Source of the DNA: Candidatus Tabaqchalia intestinavium
Lineage (GTDB): Bacteria; Bacillota; Clostridia; Oscillospirales; CAJFTT01
Assembly: GCA_904420005.1 (NCBI GenBank)
Contig: CAJFTT010000061.1
Span: forward strand, 1 to 40,231
Direction of reading: 5' to 3'
DNA: 40,231 bases
Shown here piece by piece: positions 1 to 7,537 of the stretch (position 1 is its first letter; the number at the start of each line of letters is the position of its first letter). A program made the translations under genes and the position numbers. Under the pieces are notes generated by a model. That model made no database searches. It saw only the letters and a list, made by a program, of their open reading frames with translations, and had not been told where the DNA came from.

Positions 1-80
1 AACTATACCCTATAAGGCTCCGTCCTTCTACTTTTTTATTCGCTTTTTCTTGCCCTGCTGTCCAATATGTATTGTAGCTC

Positions 81-299
81 TACAAACGCACCGAGCGCAT
101 TGTGCAGGAGGGAATGGACGCCCTGATGAAGGGCCGCACCTCCTTCGTGATCGCGCACCGGCTGTCCACCATTCGCAACGCCGACGTGATTATGGTGCTG
201 GATCATGGCAGAATCATCGAGCGCGGCTCTCACGAGAAACTCATTGCGGACAAAGGAACCTATTATCAGCTCTACACAGGCGCATTTGAACTGGAATAA
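81..299 (+). pseudogene. 3' fragment of an ABC exporter ATPase gene
   Basis: The frame from about base 81 reads YKRTERIVQEGMDALMKGRT, then the H-loop segment FVIAHRLSTI, then a typical exporter ATPase C-terminus (VLDHGRIIERGSHEKLI) ending at a stop at 297-299. This is the last ~70 residues of the nucleotide-binding domain of an MsbA-like exporter. The Walker A, signature and Walker B motifs and the whole membrane domain are missing. An in-frame TAG at 75-77 lies just upstream, and bases 1-80 are AT-rich and do not code for the expected SSVDTRTE-like residues. The piece is therefore a truncated gene, not an intact short protein. A GTG at 102 could be read as a start but has no functional sense. 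The break may be real (deletion or rearrangement) or an assembly end. Confidence 0.8.
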
Positions 300-315
300 G
301 CTGCCCCAGGTTAAA

Positions 316-353
316 CAGCAATGGCGTGGCCAATCACGGCCACGCCATTGCTG
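316..353. terminator. Bidirectional hairpin terminator
   Basis: A perfect 16-bp stem (316-331 with 338-353) with a 6-base loop lies between the converging ABC fragment and sirtuin gene. The tail is only weakly T-rich on either strand, so its terminator role is inferred from stem strength and position. Confidence 0.6.
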
Positions 354-448
354 CAGTTTCCCGGACACGCCGCGCGGCAGCGTCGCCAACCCGTTGCAGA
401 AAAAGCCGCGCGACCTGCATTTGCCGGCCTATGGATCGAAGGGAGCTC

Positions 449-1276
449 TCATATTCCATCCTGCAGGCGGGACAGCGTCTGGCCGATATCCCCGTCGAGG
501 CAGATGGATTGGCGCTGAATCTCCCGGGGACAGACCGCTTCGCCGCGATTGATACAAGCGTAGACCGCTTTGGGATTGGCCGCCGTCATCTGCCAGAAAG
601 GATACTTGATAATGACCGGGGTGTTATACCCTACACCAAGTTCTAAAAACAGAATGTGCAGCCCCTCATGCCGGCGAATAAAATCATCATAGCGCTCGGA
701 CGCCGCATACCAGCCTTCATCCTGCACAAAGGTCCCGTCGCTGCGCAGATTCATGGTCATGGGCGCGCCGCAGACCGGACATTGGGGAACGAGCTGTGCG
801 GGGATTTTCATGTCCTTTTGCTCCGCTACCATCTGCCGGACAATTTCCTCATTATCATAGGTTTTTTGATGGCAGGGCTTAGAACATTGCCACAAGCCAT
901 AGTCGCCCTGCGTATAAAACAGCCGCTTCTTATCAAAACCCGCCTTTTGAAAGCAGTGATCCACATTGGTTGTAACGACAAAATAGTCCTTGCCTTTCAC
1001 AAGGCCCAACAGATCCGAATAGGTTGCTTTGGGCGGATCCTCATAGCGGTTGAGGTAAATGTACCGACTCCAGTATGCCCAATATTCCTCCAGCGTCTTG
1101 TAGGGATAAAATCCACCGGAATACATATCGTGAAAGCCATATTTCTGCTCGAAATCCGCAAAGTGGCTGCTAAAGCGTTCCCCTGTATAGAGAAATCCCG
1201 CGGAGGTGGAAAGACCCGCGCCGGCGCCGATCACGATCGCGTCGGCGCTTTCTATTTCATTTTTCAACCGGTCCAT
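449..1276 (-). CDS. Class M sirtuin (SirTM), protein ADP-ribosyltransferase
   Basis: This sirtuin-fold protein of about 275 residues is expected to move ADP-ribose from NAD to a protein target in the cytoplasm. The NAD-binding motif GAGAGLSTSAGF is at residues 18-28. TTNVD at 102-106 supplies the conserved Asn104. Two Cys pairs (CSKPC at 131-135, CPVCG at 166-170) form the zinc site. Where ordinary deacetylase sirtuins carry the catalytic His of the HG motif, this protein has Gln123 (YTQGDYG), 19 residues after Asn104. A Gln here is the known hallmark of class M sirtuins, which ADP-ribosylate rather than deacetylate. I chose ATG 1276, preceded by GGAG, over an ATG at 1327 that would run further into the macrodomain gene. 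It overlaps that gene by 20 bases, so translational coupling is likely. The lipoylated carrier GcvH-L and LplA2 that accompany SirTM in streptococci and staphylococci are not in this window. Confidence 0.9.
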   Translation of the reverse strand: MDRLKNEIESADAIVIGAGAGLSTSAGFLYTGERFSSHFADFEQKYGFHDMYSGGFYPYKTLEEYWAYWSRYIYLNRYEDPPKATYSDLLGLVKGKDYFVVTTNVDHCFQKAGFDKKRLFYTQGDYGLWQCSKPCHQKTYDNEEIVRQMVAEQKDMKIPAQLVPQCPVCGAPMTMNLRSDGTFVQDEGWYAASERYDDFIRRHEGLHILFLELGVGYNTPVIIKYPFWQMTAANPKAVYACINRGEAVCPREIQRQSICLDGDIGQTLSRLQDGI

Positions 1277-2051
1277 TTGCTCCGAGTAACGCTCGGTAGA
1301 TGTTGAAATCGGTTTCCTTGAAAACATTGAAAATCACCTCAATTTCGCTGTGGAGCTGCGCTTTGAAATCCTTCACGATCTGAAGCGCAATTTCCGCCGC
1401 TTTCTCATTGGGAAAATGAAACTCTCCCGTAGAAATACAGCAGAACGCAATATTCTTTACCCTATTTTGCTCCGCCAGCTCCAAGCAGGCGCGATAGCAG
1501 GATGCGAGCATTTTCTCGTCCCTTTTCGTAAGCCGCCCCTGAACAATCGGGCCGACTGTGTGCAGGACATACCGGCAGGGCAAATTGAACGCAGGCGTGA
1601 TCTTCGCCCCGCCTGTCTCCTCTTCATGCCCTTGCCGCCGCATCAGTTCCGCGCAGGCCAGGCGAAGCTGAACGCCGGCAAAGGTGTGAATCGCATTATC
1701 AATGCAGCCATGACAAGGCACGAAGCATCCCAGCATTTGGCTGTTGGCCGCATTGACGATCGCGTCGCAGCGCAGGGTTGTAATATCCCCTTGCCAGAGA
1801 TAGATCCCTTCCTGTATCGGCTGTAAATCGGCAAGATCGATGATTCCCTTTCGCCGGGTTTCTTCCTGCAAATAAGCGTCCTGCACCGTTAAAAATTCCT
1901 GACTGACAGGGCGCGGCATCCGGATATTGAACAGGGAGCGGAGCAGGCGCTTTTGCCCATCTTCGTCCTCTGGAATTTCCATTCCTTCATATCTCAGCTG
2001 CTCTTTCAGCAGCTCGGAAATCAAATATACTCTTCTTTCCTTCTGCGTCAT
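1257..2051 (-). CDS. Zinc-dependent macrodomain protein-ADP-ribose hydrolase
   Basis: This 264-residue protein should remove the ADP-ribose added by the neighbouring sirtuin. An N-terminal helical region (1-80) is followed by a macrodomain: DAIVNAANS at 96-104, then the Cys/His-rich segment GCFVPCHGCIDNAIH (108-122), then HTVGPIV and ISTGEFHFP. The Cys/His segment is diagnostic of the SirTM-linked zinc macrodomains, whose metal lies in the active site; ordinary MacroD enzymes lack it. The start is ATG 2051, preceded by GGGAGGGTGCGAA. It overlaps the stop of the upstream flavoprotein gene as ATGA and its own end overlaps the sirtuin gene, so all three are very likely one transcript. The sirtuin-macrodomain pairing is known in bacterial pathogens and in fungi. 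Confidence 0.92.
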   Translation of the reverse strand: MTQKERRVYLISELLKEQLRYEGMEIPEDEDGQKRLLRSLFNIRMPRPVSQEFLTVQDAYLQEETRRKGIIDLADLQPIQEGIYLWQGDITTLRCDAIVNAANSQMLGCFVPCHGCIDNAIHTFAGVQLRLACAELMRRQGHEEETGGAKITPAFNLPCRYVLHTVGPIVQGRLTKRDEKMLASCYRACLELAEQNRVKNIAFCCISTGEFHFPNEKAAEIALQIVKDFKAQLHSEIEVIFNVFKETDFNIYRALLGANGPVEK

Positions 2052-2677
2052 TTCGCACCCTCCCGAATCACGGCTCTCTGCGGGCAAACTTCCATGCAAT
2101 TGCCGCAATGCAGGCAATGCGCCTGCTGAATCACCGCCGGTGTGGACGTGAAATCAATACAGTTTTGCGGACATACCGCTTCACAAACACGGCAGTGGGT
2201 ACAGGCTTCTGTGATAAAGTAGCCTTCCTGTTCTGCCTTTACCTGCCCAAAAGAAAAGGAAAACCTTTCAATGGGCTTTTGGGACAGGTCAAACCACTCG
2301 CCGCTTCCCGCATAAAGCTGGAATACCGCCAAAGCCTTTTGGGATTCCGGCGTGGGGTAGATCTCTCGCATATAAGGGTTCTTTTCAAACAGCCGGGGCA
2401 GCAGACCGCCGCCAAGCTCTTTCACCTTCCCGCGCACTGATACCGCCACGCAGGACATGGTATCTTCGCCTTTCATGCCGGTGAGCGCCATAAAACTGCT
2501 TTCTTTCAACCGGTTATAAAATCCCTTGCCTTTGGCGGTGAGAAAATACAGCCCGGTTTCATCGGCGTCCATCATATCGATGGCACAGGTCACGGGCAGT
2601 CCGTCTTGATCTGTGGTTGCAGCAACCGTCGTATGAATCTCCTGCTGCAAATAATTCAAAACCTCTGTTGCTGTCAC
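2048..2677 (-). CDS. PNPOx-like split-barrel protein with 2x[4Fe-4S] ferredoxin tail
   Basis: Residues 1-145 resemble the pyridoxamine-phosphate-oxidase-like split barrel (VLNYLQQEIHTTVAATTDQDGLPVT, then LYFLTAKGKGFYNRLK), which normally binds FMN or a related cofactor. The C-terminus holds two ferredoxin motifs: Cys159, 162, 165, 169 (CTHCRVCEAVCP) and Cys188, 191, 194, 198 (CLHCGNCMEVCP). Together they suggest a small flavin/iron-sulfur redox protein of the cytoplasm. It is the first gene of the sirtuin operon, with the promoter at 2704-2732, and overlaps the macrodomain gene by ATGA. I chose GTG 2677 because GGAGG lies ten bases upstream; a longer frame to 2740 would run through the promoter. 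Its link to ADP-ribosylation is unknown. It could sense redox state or act on the modified target. Confidence 0.8.
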   Translation of the reverse strand: MTATEVLNYLQQEIHTTVAATTDQDGLPVTCAIDMMDADETGLYFLTAKGKGFYNRLKESSFMALTGMKGEDTMSCVAVSVRGKVKELGGGLLPRLFEKNPYMREIYPTPESQKALAVFQLYAGSGEWFDLSQKPIERFSFSFGQVKAEQEGYFITEACTHCRVCEAVCPQNCIDFTSTPAVIQQAHCLHCGNCMEVCPQRAVIREGAK

Positions 2678-2703
2678 GCCAACTACGCCTCCTATATTGA
2701 TAC

Positions 2704-2732
2704 AGTATAACGCTGTGAATGAAAATCGTAAA
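2704..2732 (-). promoter_or_regulatory. Promoter of the sirtuin-macrodomain operon
   Basis: On the minus strand TTTACG (2727-2732) and TATACT (2704-2709) are separated by exactly 17 bases. The -10 box ends about 27 bases before the GTG start at 2677, and GGAGG lies between. Confidence 0.65.
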
Positions 2733-2808
2733 GTACGCACTTTTTTATGCCGTAGTCACCTTTTTGTAACCTTCCCCTCACTGCGCGACCTTTTTCTTCC
2801 CCGGCGCT

Positions 2809-2829
2809 TGCAAGATTTTGTATCTTGCA
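2809..2829. promoter_or_regulatory. Inverted repeat, possible operator
   Basis: TGCAAGAT and ATCTTGCA form perfect 8-base arms around a 5-base spacer in the intergenic region between the sirtuin operon and the hxlR-type gene. It lies about 80 bases upstream of the sirtuin promoter and could be a binding site for the neighbouring regulator. That link is inference. Confidence 0.35.
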
Positions 2830-2953
2830 GTAAAATTTCAGATGAGAGCGCTACGGCTTTCGCGACCAAGCGGATGCCCCAATGCCCGATCCGCCTTGCC
2901 GGCGCTCGTTTTCGGTAAAAGCCTGCCAACGGTTGCGGCCGGCGGCGGACGCG

Positions 2954-2983
2954 TTGCCCCTGATTTGCAAGGGACGCTATAAG
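2954..2983 (+). promoter_or_regulatory. Possible promoter of the HxlR gene
   Basis: TTGCCC (2954-2959) and TATAAG (2978-2983) are 18 bases apart, 31 bases before the ATG at 3015. The boxes deviate from consensus, so this is tentative. Confidence 0.4.
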
Positions 2984-3014
2984 CATGAGAATTGATACAA
3001 ACGGAGGTATCGCT

Positions 3015-3341
3015 ATGCTGACCAAAGAGGAAATGCCCGCCTGCCCGGTCGCCACAACCGTACAGCTCATCGGAAGCAAATGGAAGCTGCTGATCATCCG
3101 GAACCTGCTTGCGCGGCCCTGGCGCTTCAATGAGCTGCGCAAAGACCTCGCAGGCATCAGCCAGAAGGTGCTGACCGACAGTCTGCGGTCCATGGAAGAA
3201 GACGGTATCGTCACGCGGACGGTCTATCCGGAAGCTCCCCCAAGAGTGGAATATTCTTTAAGTGAGCTGGGCGAATCCATGCGTCCCATCATCAAAGCGA
3301 TGGAACAATGGGGCATTGCCTATAAACAAAGAAAACAGTAA
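3015..3341 (+). CDS. HxlR-family winged helix regulator
   Basis: This 108-residue DNA-binding protein has the HxlR layout: CPVATTVQLIGSKWKLLIIRN near the N-terminus, FNELRKDLAGISQKVLTDSLR as the recognition region, and a wing ending in PRVEYSLSELG. Cys10 in the CPV motif matches the single conserved cysteine used by HxlR proteins such as YodB and HypR to sense quinones and other electrophiles, so a redox-sensing role is likely from family knowledge. The start is ATG 3015 with GGAGG seven bases upstream; an ATG at 2985 has no such site. It is the only plus-strand gene in the first 26 kb. Its target may be the divergent sirtuin operon or the convergent reductase cluster. Confidence 0.9.
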   Translation: MLTKEEMPACPVATTVQLIGSKWKLLIIRNLLARPWRFNELRKDLAGISQKVLTDSLRSMEEDGIVTRTVYPEAPPRVEYSLSELGESMRPIIKAMEQWGIAYKQRKQ

Positions 3342-3388
3342 AAAACAGGCGAGTCGAGCCGATGCCATACGGCGACTTGCCTGTTTTT
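3341..3388 (+). terminator. Rho-independent terminator of the HxlR gene
   Basis: A 16-bp stem (3341-3356 with 3373-3388, one G-T pair) begins at the stop codon and its right arm ends in five T. The A-rich left arm makes it usable in both directions. Confidence 0.8.
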
Positions 3389-3634
3389 ATGTTTTTTATG
3401 CCGTTGTTTTCCCGGCGGGACATCTGCGCCGCTTGCATCAGTAGCGCAGCCTCCGGCGAGCGCCCTCACGGCTCCAAGGGCGGGTGCTTGCAGGGCACGC
3501 CACGATCGCGCAGGCTGCAAACAACCCGCTGCTTTTCCTTCTCCTGCCGACGCCTCCCACCGCGCCGCCAGGCGCAGCCCGCCCGATGCGGGCGGGCTGT
3601 ACCTGACCAACGATCCTTTCCTTGCTGCCGCTCC
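3389..3634. other. Gene-free convergent intergenic region
   Basis: About 245 GC-rich bases separate the HxlR gene from the end of the hydrolase gene. The only clear structure is a 9-bp hairpin (3575-3583 with 3591-3599), which may end the minus-strand hydrolase transcript although it lacks a T tract. I see no convincing coding sequence. Confidence 0.4.
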
Positions 3635-4498
3635 TCATTTGCTGTGCGCCAATATCCAGCGCAGGATCGACGCATCCTCAAACAGGATATTGGCGCCGCC
3701 GTGATAATTGCCGGAAACGCCCCGCTCGTTAAAATATGCGTTGTCCGGAATCTGCAACTGCAAAACGCTTTCGATCTGCTCATCTGTCCAGCCCGCATCC
3801 TCATAGGCCGCGCGCAGGCCGTCATAAGCGTCCCGTGCTCTCTGTGAACCATAATATTCGTCGTTTTCCGCCATGAAAATATAAACCGCAACGCCGTTTT
3901 GCGCCACCGGCTCGAAGGTACCGTCCCACTGTGATGCGCCGTGCAGATAGGCGGCATACAAGTCCGGGCGCATGGACACCGCGCGGGACATAGTCTCGCC
4001 GCCGGCAGAATAGCCCGCTGCATACACCCGGTTAGGGTCCACCGCAAAATGCTCCAGGAAATATTCCGTCAGCTCGATCGCCTGCCGCGCGGATTTTTCG
4101 CCCCAGTCCGTCAGCTGCGCGGAAACTACAATCATATCCTCCTCCAGTTCCGTCCAGCACAAAAATCCCCGCCAGCGCAGGTTCGAGCCGGAGGACGCCT
4201 CGCCAAACCACATCCTATCATAGCCGGGCATCGTCACCATCATCGGATATGCCCGGCTCTCGTCATAATCATCGGGCAAATAGTAGCTATAATGGATCTC
4301 CCCGTCCGCGCCGGCAAGAATCTGCTCCGAAGTGATCCCCGCTTCCTGCGGGGGGACAGTCTCCGGCCCCTCGTCCGTCTGCACCGACTGCACAGCGGCG
4401 TCCGCGGACGACAGCGCCGCTTCCCCGCCGCCGGTGCAGCTGCCCGCAGCCGCCGCCAGACAGAGCAGGAGCAGCGCGAAACCCATGCGTCTGTTCAT
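3635..4498 (-). CDS. Lipoprotein alpha/beta hydrolase (esterase/peptidase-like)
   Basis: This exported serine hydrolase has 287 residues. An N-terminal signal peptide (MNRRMGFALLLLCLAAAAGS) precedes Cys21, the probable lipid anchor, and a Ser/Ala-rich linker follows. The hydrolase domain shows the nucleophile elbow GYSAGG with Ser164, a likely acid Asp213 in AENDEYYG, and His266 in NYHGG. The region before the elbow (SYYLPDDYDESRAYPMMVTM) is typical of PHB-depolymerase-like and feruloyl-esterase-like enzymes, so an ester substrate is more likely than a peptide. Substrate is unknown. ATG 4498 is preceded by AGGGG. It begins 10 bases after the flavodoxin lipoprotein gene and is probably cotranscribed with it; the same pairing of a flavodoxin with a hydrolase lipoprotein recurs three more times here. 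Confidence 0.82.
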   Translation of the reverse strand: MNRRMGFALLLLCLAAAAGSCTGGGEAALSSADAAVQSVQTDEGPETVPPQEAGITSEQILAGADGEIHYSYYLPDDYDESRAYPMMVTMPGYDRMWFGEASSGSNLRWRGFLCWTELEEDMIVVSAQLTDWGEKSARQAIELTEYFLEHFAVDPNRVYAAGYSAGGETMSRAVSMRPDLYAAYLHGASQWDGTFEPVAQNGVAVYIFMAENDEYYGSQRARDAYDGLRAAYEDAGWTDEQIESVLQLQIPDNAYFNERGVSGNYHGGANILFEDASILRWILAHSK

Positions 4499-4508
4499 GC
4501 GCCAACCC

Positions 4509-5180
4509 CTACTCTCTTCCATAACCGAGTTCCTGCAGCCAGTCCGCCACATCCTGCTCGGCGTCCGCCACGCGCTGCTCGCTGACCGTGAAACCATTCT
4601 CGATCACCGTTGCGCCCGGCTCGAGCTGGGCGATGGTCTCGATGGTGCGGGAGAAACGGCTGCCGTTGTGGACATTGAACGGGACGATGGTTTTGCCGGA
4701 GAAATCATATTCGTCGAAGAAACTATACACCGCCATGGGCAGATCCGCCCACCAGTTGGGATATCCGATGAAAATCACGTCATACGCGTCGATGCTGTCA
4801 ATGTGGCTGGTGAGAACGGGCCGGGCGTTCTCCTCCTGTTCCTGATCCGCGTAGTCAATCAGCTGCGCGCCGTCCGCCGGATAGACCGTTTCGGTGCGGA
4901 TCGAAAACAGCGTGCCGCCCGTCCTTTCCGCGATCCAGTCCGCCACAGCGCGCACCCGTCCCACCGCCTGCCCATCCACAGTGACATAGCTGGCGGAGGC
5001 GACGGCGTCCACACCGCTGTTTTCCGCCGCGGTGAAATAAGCCACCAGCACATTGCCCCCATCCTGCTGAATGGGAGGCAGGCTTTCATTCCCCGCCGGC
5101 CCGCTCTCCCCGCACGCTGCAAGGGAAAGCAGCATCACGCCCGCCAACAGCGCGGCCAGGCCCTTTTTTATGCATTTCAT
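4509..5180 (-). CDS. Flavodoxin-family lipoprotein, long type
   Basis: This 223-residue protein has a signal peptide ending in the lipobox LAAC (Cys23) and a flavodoxin-like domain starting near residue 42 with NVLVAYFTAAENSGVD. The family core IDAYDVIFIGYPNWWADLPM is followed by FSGKTIVPF. In place of the usual TGNT phosphate loop this subfamily has an insert of about 30 residues (AENSGVDAVASASYVTVDGQ). The protein should therefore be a membrane-anchored, outward-facing flavodoxin-like protein; FMN binding is expected from the family but not proven. ATG 5180 was chosen because the signal peptide follows at once. It lies between an aldo/keto reductase gene (42 bases upstream) and the hydrolase gene. 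Confidence 0.85.
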   Translation of the reverse strand: MKCIKKGLAALLAGVMLLSLAACGESGPAGNESLPPIQQDGGNVLVAYFTAAENSGVDAVASASYVTVDGQAVGRVRAVADWIAERTGGTLFSIRTETVYPADGAQLIDYADQEQEENARPVLTSHIDSIDAYDVIFIGYPNWWADLPMAVYSFFDEYDFSGKTIVPFNVHNGSRFSRTIETIAQLEPGATVIENGFTVSEQRVADAEQDVADWLQELGYGRE

Positions 5181-5221
5181 CCTGTTTTCCTCCCTTTTGC
5201 GATAAAGTGCGGCGCTCGCAT

Positions 5222-6076
5222 TCACACGATCCTGCTCTTGCCCATATTGGTCAGCATCTCCACAGTCGCGGGGTCATAATGGGAGAAAAACAGGCTCTCC
5301 CCCTCGTCGAGCGCGGCGATGGCGCGCATGTCCTCCTGGCCGAGCGTAAAATCAAACACATTCAGATTCTGTTCCATGCGCTCTTTGTGCGTGGATTTCG
5401 GAATCACCACAACATCGCTCTGCAGCAGATAGCGCAGCGCGACTTGCGCGGCGGATTTGCCGTACTGCGCGCCGATCCGGGTGAGGACCGGATTGGAGAA
5501 GAAATCCCTGCGGCCTTCGGCAAAGGGACCCCAGGACTCATGCTGAACGCCGTATTTCTTCATGTATTCGTGCGCTGTTTTCTGCTGCTGGAACACGTGG
5601 GTCTCCACCTGATTGACGGCGGGCGTCACCGCGGCGAACTGGCACAGATCGATCAGCCGATCCGGATAGAAATTGGACACACCAATCGCGCGCAGCTTGC
5701 CGGCTCTGTACGCCTCCTCCATCGCGCGGTAGGTACCGTAATAGTCGCCGAAGGGCTGATGAATGAGCAGCAGATCGATATAGTCCGTCTGCAGCTTTCG
5801 CAGCGACCGGTCAATGGAATCCCGCGCCTTTTCATACCCGGCATTGGAGAGCCATACTTTGGTCGTGAGGAACAGATCGCTCCTCGGCACGCCGCTTTTC
5901 TTAACGGCGCTGCCCACCGCTTCCTCATTGCCGTATGACTGCGCCGTGTCGATCGCGCGATAGCCCACGCCGATGGCCTCCAGCACGCAGCGCTCGCACT
6001 CCGCGTTGCTCACCTGATAAACGCCGTACCCCAGCTGGGGCATTTTGACGCCGTTATTGAGCGTAACATATTGCAT
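5222..6076 (-). CDS. Aldo/keto reductase
   Basis: This cytoplasmic NAD(P)H-dependent carbonyl reductase has 284 residues. The four catalytic residues are present: Asp43 and Tyr48 (AIDTAQSYGNEEAVG), Lys73 (LTTKVW) and His106 (LLLIHQP). The N-terminus MQYVTLNNGVKMPQLGYG is typical of the 2,5-diketogluconate-reductase-like AKR5 branch. ATG 6076 follows AGGAAG. It precedes the flavodoxin lipoprotein gene by about 40 bases and probably shares its transcript. It is similar to the AKR at 8113-8958. The substrate cannot be read from sequence. Confidence 0.93.
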   Translation of the reverse strand: MQYVTLNNGVKMPQLGYGVYQVSNAECERCVLEAIGVGYRAIDTAQSYGNEEAVGSAVKKSGVPRSDLFLTTKVWLSNAGYEKARDSIDRSLRKLQTDYIDLLLIHQPFGDYYGTYRAMEEAYRAGKLRAIGVSNFYPDRLIDLCQFAAVTPAVNQVETHVFQQQKTAHEYMKKYGVQHESWGPFAEGRRDFFSNPVLTRIGAQYGKSAAQVALRYLLQSDVVVIPKSTHKERMEQNLNVFDFTLGQEDMRAIAALDEGESLFFSHYDPATVEMLTNMGKSRIV

Positions 6077-6286
6077 CTTCCATGCTTCCTTTCTGTTTCG
6101 GTCCCGCTCATGCAACGCCCTGCCGGGCGGCAGAACGGAGATTTCGGGAAATCAAAATACGTCGTAGCCACCGCGCAGGCAAAGCAAGATTCCCCGCCGG
6201 CTCCGCGGCCGGCGGGACTGCATCTACCGGCCGCGGCGACTGCCCCTGCCTGCCGCTACAGTCCCGCTGCGCCGGCAGGCATGCCT

Positions 6287-7012
6287 TCAGCGCCGCGTAT
6301 ACCGCAGCCAGAGCGTGTCCCCCTCCAGCCGACGCGCCTCCTGCAAACAAAAGGGCACCGGCGCGTGCGGCGGCAGGAAGTCCGCCCGTTCAAAAATAGA
6401 AACAGCGCAAGTGCTCCCGTCCGCCACCGGCGCAATGACCAGGCTGAGTTCGTCGATCAACGCTTCCTGCAGGAAAGACCAATTGACCATTCCGCCGCCG
6501 GCGATCATCAGCCGCTCAATGGAAAAACGCTGCTGGAGCTTCCGCAGGGCCAACCCGCAGTCCAGCCGATTCTCCCCGACAAACAGGTACGAAATTCCCA
6601 GCCGGCGCAGATAATCGGCATAAGCCGGAGCCGCCCGGCGCGTGAGCAGCTCAATCACGTGCGCGGCGGGCCGTCCTTTCCTGGCAATGCAGTTGGAGCG
6701 AAAGCCCAGCGCGCCCGCGGGATCCACAGAAACGATGAAATTCTCCATCGCCCTGCCGGCTTCGTCCACATAATCCTCCGCATCGCCGCCCGGCGCCCGT
6801 TGCTCATCGGCTGGCAGCGCGGGCGCCGGTCCGTCGGCATAACCGCCCAGCATCGTCGTGGTTCCATACAGGGTTGCCTGGCAGCGGTAAAACTTCCGAA
6901 GCGCCGCATATTCCTTCAGCGCCGGCGCTGTCTCCGGCATCGAGAAAAACGCCCCGTCAATTTTTCCATCCAGGGACGCGAGCATATGACAAACAACAAA
7001 CGGACGTTCCAT
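6287..7012 (-). CDS. RibD C-terminal-type (dihydrofolate-reductase-like) reductase
   Basis: The 241-residue product begins MERPFVVCHMLASLDGKIDG, the start pattern of the RibD C-terminal domain, and carries a GGGMVNWSFL segment and IDELSLVIAPVADG near the end, as in stand-alone RibD_C proteins. These reduce a pteridine- or pyrimidine-like substrate with NADPH, but stand-alone copies outside riboflavin operons are often of unknown function. There is no deaminase domain, so it is not a full RibD. The ATG at 7012 has GGAG nine bases upstream, within the last codons of the CMD gene, which argues for coupling to it. An ATG at 7027 is less well placed. Confidence 0.85.
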   Translation of the reverse strand: MERPFVVCHMLASLDGKIDGAFFSMPETAPALKEYAALRKFYRCQATLYGTTTMLGGYADGPAPALPADEQRAPGGDAEDYVDEAGRAMENFIVSVDPAGALGFRSNCIARKGRPAAHVIELLTRRAAPAYADYLRRLGISYLFVGENRLDCGLALRKLQQRFSIERLMIAGGGMVNWSFLQEALIDELSLVIAPVADGSTCAVSIFERADFLPPHAPVPFCLQEARRLEGDTLWLRYTRR

Positions 7013-7016
7013 CTGA

Positions 7017-7338
7017 CTAATCTCCATATACTTGTTTGGCGAACCGCAGAGCGGCCCAAGCTTTCGGCCATCCCGCGTAGAAAGCCAATTGCGTCAATGC
7101 TTCCGTCATTTCCAGCTGTGTCACGCCGTTTTCTTTGGCGCGCTGGATATGATGCAGCAGAGAGGTGTCCAAAACGCCGCTCGCCATCAGAGCCGCGACC
7201 GTGATCAGACTCCTGTCCCGCGGGGACAGCTGCGCTTCCCGCGACCAAACCCTCCCCGAACAGCACATCATCGTTCAGCTCTGCAAATTTGGGGGCAAAG
7301 CGCCCCATGGCGTCCCTGCCAGCTGTCACCGGATCCAT
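7017..7338 (-). pseudogene. Carboxymuconolactone decarboxylase (CMD) family gene, frameshifted
   Basis: The product would be a CMD/AhpD-like protein of about 106 residues. From ATG 7338 (preceded by AGGAAG) the frame reads MDPVTAGRDAMGRF...ELNDDVLFGE, and then the sequence continues in another frame as VWSREAQLSPRDRSLITVAA...FYAGWPKAWAALRFAKQ, the rest of the same domain. The change happens at the C run 7250-7252, where one base too many is present. Read as one piece the protein matches the usual CMD length and order. The gene is either inactivated by one insertion or carries a sequencing error in a short homopolymer. It lies between the RibD-type gene and the remnant of an SDR gene. Confidence 0.85.
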
Positions 7339-7384
7339 CGCAATCTTCCTTTCTGTATCAAACACGGCGCGTTTCGCGACGCTC

Positions 7385-7510
7385 CTATTGCGCCGTCCAC
7401 TGCATAACGGCCCCGCTCACACGGCTCGCCTCCTCCGGCGCCAGAAACGCGGCCGCATTGGCGACCGCTTCCGGCGCGCCGAAGCCGGCCGGTCCAACGG
7501 CGAGGAGCGG
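7385..7510 (-). pseudogene. C-terminal remnant of a short-chain dehydrogenase (SDR)
   Basis: Bases 7510 to 7385 encode 41 codons and a stop that read GFGAPEAVANAAAFLAPEE followed by ASRVSGAVMQW. This matches the C-terminal end of classical SDR enzymes (pattern G.PEEVANA..FLASDEAS.V.GAV). No Rossmann motif or YxxxK catalytic site remains upstream. The remnant sits between the CMD and flavoredoxin genes, in the same orientation, so an SDR gene once belonged to this redox operon. Confidence 0.75.
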
Positions 7511-7537
7511 GTGCCGCTTTCCGCCGGCCGTTTTTTC

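Noticed and set aside
1-80. Group II intron end as cause of the ABC gene break
   Set aside because: No domain V hairpin or typical intron 3' end was found.
4509-5180. PGATV near the end of the flavodoxins as an ApbE flavinylation motif
   Set aside because: The known acceptor motif has Asp and Ser/Thr before GAT within an FMN_bind domain. Here Pro or Asn precedes, and the segment belongs to the flavodoxin fold.
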